Numbered from the stretch's first letter, positions 1 to 9,709 are shown. The stretch is DNA of 22,688 bases from Gnetum montanum (GCA_015680685.1 MNCI01038164.1:115022-137709); one strand, 5' to 3'. Notes: generated from the sequence alone by a model not told the origin. A program made the numbers and translations.

Positions 1-451
1 CATCATTTTCAACTATTCATGCAGGGGAGGTTTTCAAATTTTTCTCTACGACTTGCGATTGCACATCCCTCACTTTCATACCTATATCTTGCTTGCTGGT
101 CCTCCGATTTTCACTCCGTCTAAACCTACTTGAACCTGGAGTGTTCAGCTTAGTCGTGGGGGAGGGGCACACACCGAAGAGTGCATACCTTTTTTGAAAT
201 TTATCATCGCTTGAAAGACATTATCAAGGGTAATTAGTTATAACATTAATGATAATTGTGCTGAAAATAATTTCATTCCCTTAGTTATACTGGGAAACTA
301 CAATGGGAGACCACCTAAGTAAAAAGGACTTACTATTATAATCTTTTGGGAAACATCACACGGAGATAAAATATATACATTAAGGTAAGAAGTAAGGTAT
401 AACTTAACTTCGAAAACAACCTTACTAACGATTAGCCCCGTGTGATTGCAG
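1..451 (+). other. 5' leader of element I
   Basis: No coding frame is recognised before the first ATG at 452, and no clear tRNA primer-binding site could be found. The stretch has a G-rich run near 156-169. It ends in an intron-like arrangement: AAG/GTAAGA at 384/385 and a pyrimidine-poor TGCAG ending at 451, immediately before the ATG. It is probably the untranslated leader of the retroelement transcript, or a mix of leader and LTR end. Confidence 0.4.
385..451 (+). other. Candidate 67-nt intron just before the element I start codon
   Basis: A strong plant 5' splice site, AAG/GTAAGA, sits at 384/385. A TGCAG acceptor ends at 451, directly abutting the ATG at 452. At 67 nt it is near the lower limit for plant introns, and no branch site was established. 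It may be fortuitous. Confidence 0.25.
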
Positions 452-3202
452 ATGGCCCCGAAACGTGGACAACAGGAAGGTCCTGCTCAAGGTGGGAGTA
501 AATGACCTAGGAGAAGCAAAGAACAAGTTCTTGTCAGAAAACATGAAGAGTAGGAGGAACAATCATTTAGCATTCACCAAGAAGACCCTACTACTGTACA
601 ATCAAGGTAGGCAAAAGGAGGAGCTGATGCAGCGCTTAAACAGGGACAACATCTCACGTTGTCCCAAGATTGTGTTCAGGCTATCCATGAAAGGTCCACA
701 TTCACTGCGGTGATTATGGAATTAAGTTTTGAACCTTTCATAGAGTTTGCTCCAGAGACTATTAGGGATCACCTCAAAGGATCCCCCTTATGACCTATCC
801 TCTCTGAAAGCGGTGCCTAGTACGTAGGGGAAACATACCAATTTTGGCACAACAGACAACAAGGCACCACAGTTAACATTTGTGGTGTGACAGTCGATTT
901 CTCTATTTAGGCCATTTCAGAAGTATTAAACCTTCTAAATACAGGGCCAAAGGTTGCTCAATTATCTATCCATTCAGACCCTGATGCACAACGTGTTTGG
1001 TTGGAAAGGGCATATGGCAAGGATAAGACATTTGGAGAGTTAACGATGGAAGAGAGGATCTATTTCAAAATTGGAACGTATCACCTCTTCCCCATGAAGG
1101 GCTTAAAAAGGATTTCAACATATGCGGCAAGGGGATGTGCAGCGTTGATGAAAAAGGTGAGGTGGTTCAAAGAATGGAAGATAGGGAAGATGGTGTTGCC
1201 CTTCCCTTGCCTTATCAGGAAGCTATGTCGATGTGTTGGTATTAGAGGATACACTAATGATGTCCTCCGAAAAGCCCAAAATGCTTCATATGCTAAATTG
1301 TTAAAGCCACCAGCTGCAAGGAAAATCACTGGTGAGACGCTGGGACTGGAACAAGAAAAAGAACAGACGACAGGGCCAACTGCAACTCAACTTGTAGAAC
1401 CCAGCCAACTTCCAAGTACGGGGCCCAACCAACAATAAGAAGTAGGGCCTAGCACGGGCTAAGATCAACCACCACTGCCACAACATTACAGACTATCAAT
1501 GAGCCATCTCAGGGCCATCGTTGAGATGATCAGTTGGGGAAGTCATGATGATGCAAATCTCTTCTACGTCATTGATAATGCCATACAGCACACAATTTCT
1601 TTGGATCATGCAAGGGGTGAAGTGTCCATCCATACAGGAGGAGGGGAGAGCACTTAGTCACAACAGATCTCAAGGAACGCTACATCATTCCAAGTGCAAT
1701 TAGAAACTGGTGAAGGGGCCACAGTGGTGGTCATGCAACACCAGGATGCAGTAGGAGTTGCATAAGTGGTCTTAGAACACATTAAAGAATCATTCAATGT
1801 ATCTATTGTGCCACCGGTAGATCTCACAGGAGCACGGGATGCTCAAAATTTTGCTAAAACCTTAATGACTCCTGTGAAACATGAGGATGTACTTGATCAA
1901 TTGCTACAAATAGGACAAGTAATGACGTCCTTGTTTGACATCCCTTAAGATGTTACTACAATTCAATTAGACCTTATTTCCACCAAGGGGAAGCTGGTCT
2001 TGATAAAGATGAGGGCCAAGCACACTGAAGCAGAGGTGCAAAAATTGCAAGAAATGCTCTTGACCCTACAAGCAACACAGTGGGACCCTTTGCAATTTAT
2101 TCCCACAAACCAGCTAGACAGTTTCAAAACTGAGCAACTGACCAAACTACTAATGGAGAAAATAGAAGGTGGTAGAAGAAAAAGAGAAGGCTATTTGGGA
2201 TGCCTCTACAGCACAAGCGCAAACTTATGTGTATACCAAGGCACTCAAGGCCTTACAAGAGGAAAACAAGTAACTTATTGTTGACAACCTTCAGTTGACC
2301 TCTGTGGAAAAGCAAAAGAATGTTCTTGAAGAACATTTCCATCAATTGCGAGAATAATTCATCAAAGTCAACTAAGACATGAACTGTTTAGCCAAGGAGA
2401 ATCGAACCCTCTCAATGGAGGAGGTACACGCCATCTGCCAGAAGACGACTATTGAAATGAGTGCATGGCAAAATCAAGCTAAACAACATGAAAAGCTCAA
2501 GGAGCACTTTCAAGACTAGGTGGGAATGTACAAACAAATCATTGAGAAGGAGATCCATATGGCCAAGGTCCACATCAATGCTATCAGTGCTCAACACATT
2601 GACTGGAAGGCCATAATGGACACATATGCATTTGCCCAGCAGGCGAAAGTTAAGAACCGAGACCTGCAAATCCAGGATCTTACAGAATACATGGAGTTGG
2701 CAAACTTGCGGTATGCCAACCTTGCCATGTTAATAATAGGGCACTCGAGAATAGAGCTCGAGCAATAGGTAGCCACCACCTACATCAAATATGAAATAGA
2801 ATTTGCAGAATGCAAGAAGATATTGCAAAAATTGGAGATTGCAAATTCTAAACTTGAGATGGTTAAAGTAAGCTACCAGGGACAAAAGGGTGTCGCAATA
2901 GACTTGGCTTGACGACTTGCAGATTTTCAAGAATACAGAGACAAAGCCAAAGCCTATGAGGAGGAACGACAGGTGTTTGTGGCTTGGTATGTCAAGGCAA
3001 ATCAAATGTTTCCGCAACTACCCTGCCCATGGGAGGTGCCGACTCCATCAAACATCGGAAAATTAGCATGGATGGCATAAGATCCCTGAACAAAGAGGAG
3101 AAACTCTAGGCCATACTTCAACACCATCAAGTCCTAAGACCTGGAGCACAAGACAAGGGAAAGGCACCCATGGAGGAGCCACTGCCACCAAGAACTACAT
3201 GA
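452..3202 (+). pseudogene. Degraded long coiled-coil ORF of element I
   Basis: One reading frame starts at ATG 452 (MAPKRGQQ...) and runs to about 2165. It is interrupted by stops but stays coherent in composition, because the open pieces 1001-1438, 1766-1948 and 2000-2165 share one frame. A frameshift near 2165 moves it to the frame of 2172-3079, and another near 3065 returns it to a Pro-rich tail ending at TGA 3200-3202, about 917 codons in all. The N-terminal third (about residues 60-260) has a VNICGVTVDFS-type segment followed by a helical FGELTMEERIYFKIG stretch. From memory this resembles the 'putative plant transposon protein' domain found in other plant repeats, but only weakly. The middle is Thr/Pro/Gln-rich, and the rest (about 1960-3000) is Lys/Glu/Gln/Leu-rich and probably coiled coil. 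No zinc knuckle or enzymatic motif is seen. Role unknown; a structural gag-like protein is possible. Confidence 0.6.
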
Positions 3203-3383
3203 GTTCCATCAATTTTGTAGCTATAGGATTTTCTTTCGCATTCTTTATGTTGTGTCTCAATTTTATTCTGATACCACACTGCGGCATGATCCCATTCTCA
3301 CCATTCAATAATCCCATACCTATCCACTGTGTAATCAATGGAGCTTGTTCTCACTGTAACTCGAGAACGACTTTTCATTCAGT

Positions 3384-3393
3384 CATGGGGGTA
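3384..3393 (+). other. Polypurine tract region of element I
   Basis: The run catgggggta immediately precedes the TG that starts the 3' LTR. This is the position and composition expected of the primer for plus-strand DNA synthesis. It is short, and its location rather than its sequence identifies it. Confidence 0.5.
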
Positions 3394-3418
3394 TGATGAG
3401 TTATCATTTTGTTGGCCG

Positions 3419-3484
3419 CGATATCGTAGCCTAGACGTGATATCGCGTATGAGATATCGCAACCTGTCTCCTCATCTATAAATA
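3419..3484 (+). promoter_or_regulatory. LTR promoter of element I: three GATATCG motifs and a TATA box
   Basis: GATATCG occurs at 3419, 3439 and 3453, the last two extended to GATATCGC. TATAAATA follows at 3477-3484. This is the whole U3 upstream of the TATA box apart from 25 bp. The repeated palindrome-centred motif is a plausible transcription-factor site cluster, but the factor is unknown. Confidence 0.5.
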
Positions 3485-3658
3485 AGAGATAGACATATCT
3501 GAAGAAAAATTTCTTAGTTTTTAGAATTTCTTTAAGTGTTAATTTTAAGTAGTTCTTCTCTCAACCCTTCTGTTCTAGTGCATGTCCGCAATGTGGTGAT
3601 TATAATTGTACGACATCCTTATTCGAGTGTGATGTGCTTGGACATGCACATGACCAGA

Positions 3659-3664
3659 AATAAA
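3659..3664 (+). terminator. AATAAA polyadenylation signal in the element I LTR
   Basis: AATAAA lies about 180 bp downstream of the TATA box. This is the order expected in an LTR, with the R region ending shortly after it. Confidence 0.4.
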
Positions 3665-4215
3665 GATTGAGATTACTTCATCATGGCAGCGTTCACTTAG
3701 TTTAATTAATTAATTGTTATTTTTATTTACTGCTATCTTAATTAATATCTCTCTACCCTTATCTCCTAGTAACATGAAATGAGTACAACTTAATCACGAA
3801 CATTCAAGTGTGACTACTTGGTAACCCATTAGTGTACTTAGGATCTGTGCTTGGTAATCCCAGTGGTAGTCATGCACGAGGTCCAAGATGTGTATGGATG
3901 ATTAACAAATGGATGCTCATAGCACTTAGGCTAGCTTATATTTTCTCTCACCCTCTCTCTCTTAGCTTAGTTAATATTATTTTCCATTATCTCCAGGAGT
4001 AGCAATAGTATAGGAATATATCATACACCTCACTCTAGACTAAACCATACGTGACAAAGTTAACACTAGTCCAGATGGGAAGACAGTCAACTGCGATCTA
4101 AGAATAACTATCTAGATACCATAACTAGTCCGTCTACGAAGTTCGACCAAATCGTGCATGAAACGCTCATATTCTTATGGTTAAGTGTAAGGATACCTCA
4201 TCACTCATCAGTAAC

Positions 4216-5464
4216 CATTATGATCATTTAAGTTATTAGGCATTGGGTCATGATAACACCATTTGACAATAATGCAAGTATAATGTTTTATATATTATTC
4301 ATGTTACATCATATTAAAATAAAACCTCCTTTATATAACATATTTTAATATTTTATTGATTCTTCCCAATCTTTTTCAAGGTGAAAGTTTTATTAGTTAT
4401 GTTGGATTATGGAGGATGGGATTTATGCTAACTTATCACATTATCATCATGATCATGTGAATGAAGGATATGTGAAGTTGGAGAATGGTTAGCCACAATC
4501 ACTAGGTGACCTTAGAGAATTATGTTTTCCCTCTCATAAACCCCAATCCTCAAGTGTGATGATCCATGGCTATCTTGTAAGCAACAAGGAGAAGTGTGTT
4601 GCTCTCTGCTTGAGAACCCTTAGCTACCCAGGAGACTTTCTATGATGCCATCTAGCTTATAATTTTAAAGGCACATGCACATGGGTTGAACTGCACCATG
4701 GGCAAAATTTTTGAAAGGACAATACTCTTTGGTAGTGCAGCTAATTGGCTAGACTCATGTTGAAATTCCTACCTTAAAAAGAAGTGCACCATGAGCAAAG
4801 TTTTCTCAAAAAAACAATGAATGAGGACCATGTTCATTGGCAATGTAATAAGTTCTTAAGTATGATGGGGTCTAGCAACCATCCTCACCCTAGCCTCCAT
4901 TCCACTTTTAAACCTATTCCTCCAAAAATTCAAAAAAAAAAAGAAGAAAAGTAAATATTCTTTCCCCTTTTCCTAATTGTCCTCATTTTCTTTAATCCCT
5001 TTTCACCCATTCCCTTTCTAAATTTCACAAAAATAAAGAAAGAAACTAAGGAAAAATCCAAAAGTTATGGCTAGCTATGATCTAAGATAAGCATGTCCTC
5101 TTCATTAAGTTTAGTATAAGTATTGGGCTCAATGTTTTCCTCTACTAATGAGTTTTACCTTTGGGATCATTGGGAATGAGATCTTAATTATATATATTAT
5201 ATATATATATATATAGTTAAATTTATGATTCATAAACAATATAAGTTTAGATCTTGATTAAACAAGGTGGTGTGTTGGGTGGCCCATGTTCAATGCTCTT
5301 TTGATTACATGGTCATTTTAAGCATGCTTAGATAGGTATAGTTCACTTTCAAATTTCAGTTTGTCTATGTTTGATGATCTTTTCCATCCTCTATCTTTTA
5401 CTTCCCCTTTTTTAAAAAAATTCTATAATTTAGTTATCCTTGCACTTGCATGCAATTTCTAGTT
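4216..5464 (+). other. Non-coding internal region of element II
   Basis: About 1.25 kb of AT-rich DNA with no convincing reading frame on either strand. It contains an A-rich tract (4928-4950), an (AT)n microsatellite (about 5188-5215), and an approximate direct repeat of a TGCACCATG-GCAAA motif at 4692 and 4785. CpG dinucleotides are almost absent, which suggests long exposure to methylation-driven decay. Confidence 0.45.
5190..5215 (+). repeat. (AT)n microsatellite
   Basis: An uninterrupted or nearly uninterrupted alternation of T and A spans about 26 bp in the internal region of element II. Confidence 0.85.
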
Positions 5465-6290
5465 TGGGGGCTAAGTGTTGGTGCCAACATTTCCCATGCT
5501 AAGCATAGGGCCATGATTTATAATGTTTAATCAGATAACAATAAGGAGTTCATGAGTTTAAAACTCATACAAATTATTTTCTTAATTGGAGTCGACTTGC
5601 CTACAAGTTATTGGTCATTAAATCTAACAACATACATTCCTCAAATTTTCTTTTTAAATATTAGTTTTGAGTGGTTGAGAAAGAATGACTACTATCATTG
5701 GGTGATGCAATGAGACAATACAAATTGCGACAATGTTTAACCATAATATTTAAAAACACTCTTCATCAACAATGCCTTAATGGGTTGCACCAATTTTCCC
5801 AGCCAAGGCTAAATCTTTAATTACATTTATTTAAATTACTTTGCCCACCTCCATTTAAACATGTTAATCTACTGTGTTTTGTGCATAAACCAAATGTTTA
5901 ACAAGATGAGCCATAGCTCCATTGATGACATGTAGAAAGTTGTTGGGCATTCTCAACAATGACTTTTATGGAGGGAATAAACACCATCACAAGTGGTAAA
6001 CTACTATCTTTATCAGATTAGGCACTAGTGGATCATGATACAAGATGCTTCTGTGATGTAGATGTAATAAGAATGCACAATGAGGATTTTGGACAATCAT
6101 GGAACTACAACTTGAATGATGATGTTGTAACATGGGTGTGCTGCTACTCCAACCACATTCTTTAGCAACACAGCCATAACCAAGTGTTGACCTACAACTT
6201 CTATAATAGCATTTTTGGGTCGACGTGGGCTTCTACCAAACTCATATGACCATTTTTTGCATGTAATTTATGTTATAGTCATTTCCCACA

Positions 6291-6516
6291 TTGATGGTGG
6301 TCATTACTATTTATTGCATGTTATTGGTTGATGTTGCCGTTATCCACACATGGGTGGTGGCCATTACCATTTACTACATGTTATTGGTTGATTCTACCAT
6401 TATCTAAGGGTGGGTGGTGGTCATTACTATTTACTGCAAGTTACTGGTTGATGATACCATTATCCATGCATGGGTGGTAATTTCCATGGTCATTACATGT
6501 GGGTGGTGGCTCCTCA
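6291..6516 (+). repeat. 60-bp tandem repeat in the U3 of element II
   Basis: Three consecutive units (6291-6350, 6351-6410, 6411-6470) keep an exact 60-bp period, and a partial fourth follows. Each unit has a TGGGTGGTGG-like start (degenerate in the first), a CATTACTATTTA-like core and TTATTGGTTGAT. The array ends only about 15-60 bp upstream of the TATA box, where duplicated enhancers of LTR promoters commonly lie. Confidence 0.85.
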
Positions 6517-6530
6517 TGTGCTAGACTAGT

Positions 6531-6537
6531 TATAAAT
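6531..6537 (+). promoter_or_regulatory. TATA box of the element II LTR
   Basis: TATAAAT lies just downstream of the 60-bp repeat array. A purine-rich stretch follows, as expected for the start of R. Confidence 0.5.
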
Positions 6538-7089
6538 TCCTTGGCTAGAGGCAAGGAAAGGGGAAGGACACAAAAGGGAAGAAGGCTAAGCTATGGTGGT
6601 GGGAGAATTTCACGGCTAGCTACATAGGAAAATCCTAGGGTTCTTACTAATTCTTGTTAACTATTTGATGACATCCTAGAGATAATTCAATGTGGAGTAG
6701 CGAGCAGATCTGAAAGCTAGAGGTTGTAGTCTTGCTAGAGGATGTGTGCTACTTACAGGCATGAGCAGCCAAGGTTGCACAAGGAGTTGTTCTATTTGGT
6801 GCTCATTTTTGAGCTAAGTCTTTATTTATCATGCTATGTTATTTAAATTTATGTATTCCAACCTTAATCTCTGTTGTATGGTTGAAACAAAAATCTTGTG
6901 TTTCTTAAAACTTTGGTAACTTGTTAGCTGTTTAATGCTTTATTTCATGCTCAAGTACCTTTACTAAACTTTTTAAAACAAATTACTACTTCTTTGTCAA
7001 GTTGTTGTGGATTGAACCTATTAAAATTTACCATCGTATTTAGACGTTTTATGAAACTCCATGTTGCCCTTCCAACTAAAAATATTCTT

Positions 7090-7638
7090 TGGTTTCTGTA
7101 CCCATATGAGAGGCACCCTAGGCAATAGTCTCTTTAAATGAGTTTTCCAAGTATTTTTGTGTCCAAAATTTACACATTAACATATACCTTTTTTTCAAAT
7201 TTACTTGGCAAAACAGATAGAATTTTTTGGTAGATATTATCATTGGACTATGCTTTGCCAAGCATAGTCACCTCAATGACAATTTTGTCTACCTAGCTAA
7301 AGAAACTATTGATATTTTGTTCTCTTCCATTTACAAAGCATTAAAATGTGCTTCTTCATACTATCATCTCCTTCATAAATAACTTGAAGATACTCCTACA
7401 TTTCTTTGACTGATTGAAGATGCATAATCTTTATACAAACTACTCTATCCAATTCGTAGACTAAAGTGTTCATAGCTCAAGAATCATGCATAGAATTGTT
7501 GGTTCCTTGACTAATTTTCTTCTAGATATCATTTTCATGAGTTAGAAGATATGTCTTCATCTTGAACATCCATAGAGGATAATCTAAACCATCAAACCAC
7601 AAAGCTTTGTTAGATGAGAAGCCTTGATTCTACACCAT
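7090..7638 (-). pseudogene. Copia-type gag, N-terminal part, degraded (element III)
   Basis: The minus strand of this stretch encodes a recognisable copia gag beginning at the ATG at 7638-7636 and interrupted by several stops. Early in the frame is the FDGLDYPLW...KMKTYL signature that opens plant copia gag proteins. It is followed by a KEM-EYLQVIYEG-like segment and, after a frame disturbance, by KILSVLPSKFEKKV, which matches the 'R-LPKSW' region of the same UBN2-type gag family. Gag forms the virus-like particle in the cytoplasm. Coding sense is lost near 7090, before any zinc knuckle. The copy is non-functional: it has stops, at least one frameshift and no downstream pol. Confidence 0.75.
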
Positions 7639-7690
7639 TCAAGAAATAAACAGATGCAACACAAATTGTTAAGTCAAGAGGTGTTGACCA

Positions 7691-7703
7691 GGCTTTGATA
7701 CCA
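7691..7703 (-). other. tRNA-Met-type primer-binding site of element III
   Basis: The minus strand reads TGGTATCAAAGC two bases after the LTR end. It differs at one base from the common plant copia site TGGTATCAGAGC, complementary to initiator tRNA-Met. Confidence 0.8.
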
Positions 7704-7705
7704 AT

Positions 7706-8602
7706 TGTTATTTCCTAGATGCAACTAGAGGCACTACAAGGGGTTGAATTCGAATCTCAAAAAATTTTGAGCTAATCGCAAACTGGCAAAAAGATCAACA
7801 GAAAACCCCAAAATAAAACTTAATGTAGAAAACAAAATAACAATGCATGAAAGAGTAAACATATATAGAGCTTTTTAAGGTGGTTCAATTACTAGAGTGG
7901 CCGACCTACATCTATCATAAAATTCTTCCTAGTTCCTAGGGGGTAGAGAAATTTTATTAATTAGAACAAATTACAAGAGTTCCTTTATAGTCTTAAACTA
8001 AGCACAACTACCAAGCAAAACATGGCTTTCATAACACAAAGCAAAAGAAACAATGCCTTGTTTAAACACTATAACTTAAGAATACAAATTTTTTTCAAGT
8101 TAAAAGAATAGAGATTATACAAAACAAAGAAAAATATTTTGAGAAAAAGAATAGAACATAGAAGGGAGAAATTCTGGTTTTTTCACCCCATGAGTTAAAG
8201 ACCAAAATTCACTCATCAAAGACTAAGATCTTCAACTTATAACAACAATTTTTCATAGTTATTCTTCCATTGTTCTTGAGCCCATTGTTAATTTCTAAAA
8301 CCAATAGGAGAAGAGAGAAGCTGTAGCCATTTTCAATCTATTACTAATATTTTAACGATACAGAACTAGAAAAGCATGAAAGAGAGAAAGTTTTATCAAT
8401 CCATTAGGAAGAGACTACAGTAGAATGTGAAACTCAATTATTGCATTTGGTATGAGCTCATTGAAAGATTAAAAGAAGTGGAAGAAATCTGTACTTTAAT
8501 TTGTAGCACCAATGGTCATTCTACAAAAATAATACTTTTTTCTTACACAAAGGACAACTACTCTTCTTTTGGAGGCAAATGTTGTTAGTCATGGAACTAA
8601 CA
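7706..8602 (-). repeat. 5' LTR of element III (about 897 bp)
   Basis: The end next to the primer-binding site is well fixed: plus-strand TGTTATTTCC at 7706. The other end is placed at 8602 because the minus strand there starts TGTTAGTTCC, giving a TGTTA...TAACA inverted repeat. On the minus strand, a TATATAT box near 7869-7862 leaves about 160 bp of R-U5 before the primer site, a normal copia layout. An alternative outer end at 8928 (also TAACA) cannot be excluded. Confidence 0.55.
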
Positions 8603-8830
8603 TTGCACAAAGTGGAAACAACATCATGCGTTGTTGCAAGTTGAAATGACGCTGCACGTTGAAGTGGAAATCACATTGTACATTAAAGTGGAAACAATGT
8701 ACGTTGGAGTGAAATTGATGTTGAAGTGAAAAAAATGTTACGCGTTGGTTGGAAGTGAAAGTGAAATTGATGTTGTACATTGAAGTGGAAAATGACTTTC
8801 CACATTGAACTGGAAATGACATTGCGCAAG
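8603..8830. repeat. Degenerate tandem array, about 24-bp unit
   Basis: About nine imperfect copies of a unit close to TTGAAGTGGAAATGACATTG plus four variable bases follow one another, with lengths of roughly 17-35 bp. Unit starts are visible as repeated TTGAAGTGGAAA, TTGGAGTGAAA and TTGAACTGGAAA. The minus-strand open frames here are products of the repeat (Phe/His/Ser-rich) and not genes. Confidence 0.8.
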
Positions 8831-9426
8831 CTAAACCTACAACCAAGATCAAAACACCTAGCTCTAATCACATGAAGAACTATTTTTATAGCTCAGCTCA
8901 TTTTTCACGACTTGTTATAGTGATAACATAAGAGATGAACTATGACTTATAGCTACATGATGACTACATTTTTGAATAGTAAATATTTTCAAAAATATGA
9001 TTTCAAAATTTCCTCTTTTTGCATGATCATGTGGACTCAAACCCTTTATTCCATTAAATAATATACAAACACCAAAAAAATAGCTACCTCAAGGCCTAGT
9101 CACATGGCATGACTTTTTGTCACTATGGCTCACCATGGCCATATGACACAGGTGGTCTTACCTGAACATAGATGTCATGGTTAAGAGTGTTGTTTTCTGC
9201 AAGTGCCATGGTTTTTTGGATGTTAATTCTATTGAATCATGGATTATAGTTGTCTTACAAATGTAAAAGGTACTAAGCTATAGTAAAAATGAATGTGCAC
9301 GATTTTTTTCTATTTTACTTTCTATGAAGCAATGCCACATTTCTAGGTATGAGGTGATGTAACATTTCTAGAACAAGCATGACTATAGAATTCATGTAAA
9401 AACAATGCTAAAATTGGTAGAATTCA
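8831..9426. other. Unassigned AT-rich DNA
   Basis: No gene, terminal repeat or coding remnant was recognised. It separates the tandem array from the 5' LTR of element IV and may be old host or repeat DNA. Confidence 0.4.
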
Positions 9427-9661
9427 TGAAAAAGAAGAGAAATTGTTGGCATGAGTGGCAATTTTGTACTATTTTGGAGGCCTCTCCTTAATTAGAAGAT
9501 TTTTATAGCTAGCTTTGATAGGATCCCATGATTTTAAGAGTGATTATTATTAGCTAACATTATTTTTCCTTTTTAACCCTTGTAAAGATACCTATATAAA
9601 GAAGGTTTGTAATGTGTATCGATAGAAGAAAAAATTATTCCAATTCTCAAACTTCTTTTCA
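9427..9661 (+). repeat. 5' LTR of element IV (about 235 bp)
   Basis: The left end TGAAAAAGAAG (9427) mirrors the right end CTTCTTTTCA (to 9661) with a one-base indel. A TATA box (CTATATAAAG, 9591-9600) lies about 70 bp before the right end. The primer site begins three bases after it. Short LTRs of this size are usual for some copia lineages. Confidence 0.65.
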
Positions 9662-9664
9662 TCA

Positions 9665-9676
9665 TGGTATCAAAGC
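9665..9676 (+). other. Primer-binding site of element IV
   Basis: TGGTATCAAAGC, complementary to the 3' end of plant initiator tRNA-Met with one change, sits three bases after the LTR. Confidence 0.85.
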
Positions 9677-9709
9677 CTGGTTCAATGAATCTGTGAAAGG
9701 AACAGCAAA

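Larger units (their letters stand above)
1..4210 (+). mobile_element. Element I: LTR retrotransposon with a coiled-coil ORF and no pol (right part)
   Basis: The segment reads as internal region, one long degraded reading frame (452-3202), polypurine tract, then a complete 3' LTR (3394-4210). The 5' LTR should lie left of the window. No protease, reverse transcriptase, RNase H or integrase motif is visible between the frame and the 3' LTR. The element therefore looks non-autonomous, of the large-derivative type that uses enzymes from a partner element. A 5-bp target duplication candidate (gtaac, 4211-4215) follows the LTR, but its partner is off the window. Element boundaries are seen in the sequence; non-autonomy is inferred. 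Confidence 0.75.
3394..4210 (+). repeat. 3' LTR of element I (817 bp)
   Basis: The LTR begins TGATGAGT (3394-3401) and ends ACTCATCA (4203-4210), a perfect 8-bp terminal inverted repeat with canonical TG/CA ends. It follows a G-rich polypurine tract. Inside, a TATA box lies only 83 bp from the start, and an AATAAA signal follows about 180 bp later, giving a very short U3 and a long U5 of roughly 500 bp. The 5' copy is outside the window, so the age of insertion cannot be estimated. Confidence 0.85.
4216..7080 (+). mobile_element. Element II: 3' end of a gypsy-like LTR element
   Basis: Non-coding internal DNA (4216-5464) leads to a polypurine tract (tttggggg, 5463-5470) and an LTR beginning at 5476. 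A long non-coding stretch before the polypurine tract and an LTR above 1.5 kb are common in Athila/Tat-type plant gypsy elements. No coding motif survives, so the family assignment is inference. The right end is lost where minus-strand copia sequence (element III) begins, somewhere around 7050-7090. Confidence 0.5.
5476..7080 (+). repeat. LTR of element II (3' boundary uncertain)
   Basis: A TG start follows the polypurine tract at 5463-5470. The first 14 bases, TGTTGGTGCCAACA, are themselves palindromic. A TATA box lies at 6531, and 60-bp tandem repeats lie upstream of it. T-rich sequence with TTTATTTAT-type elements follows near 6820-6850. No matching CCAACA end was found, so the LTR is either truncated or its terminus has mutated. 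Confidence 0.55.
7090..8602 (-). mobile_element. Element III: 5' end of a Ty1/copia element, minus strand
   Basis: Read on the minus strand, an LTR (8602 down to 7706) is followed by a primer-binding site (about 7703-7691) and then the start of a copia gag (7638 down to about 7090). The remaining gag and all of pol are missing. The element abuts the plus-strand LTR of element II at about 7090, so a deletion or nested insertion removed the rest. Confidence 0.7.

Noticed and set aside
1-5. Window start 'catca' as the end of the missing 5' LTR of element I
   Set aside because: Only five bases match the LTR terminus ACTCATCA, and no primer-binding site follows.
99-118. TGGTCCTCCGATTTTCACTC as a primer-binding site
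   Set aside because: I could not match it to the 3' end of any plant tRNA commonly used as primer.
3199-3396. Small ORF with a hydrophobic membrane-like segment, possible env-like peptide
   Set aside because: It starts in the tail of the coiled-coil frame and runs over the polypurine tract into the LTR. It has no signal or conserved motif and is best read as 3' untranslated DNA.
8589-8871. Minus-strand ORFs of 62-87 codons rich in Phe, His and Ser
   Set aside because: They are direct translations of the degenerate 24-bp tandem array.
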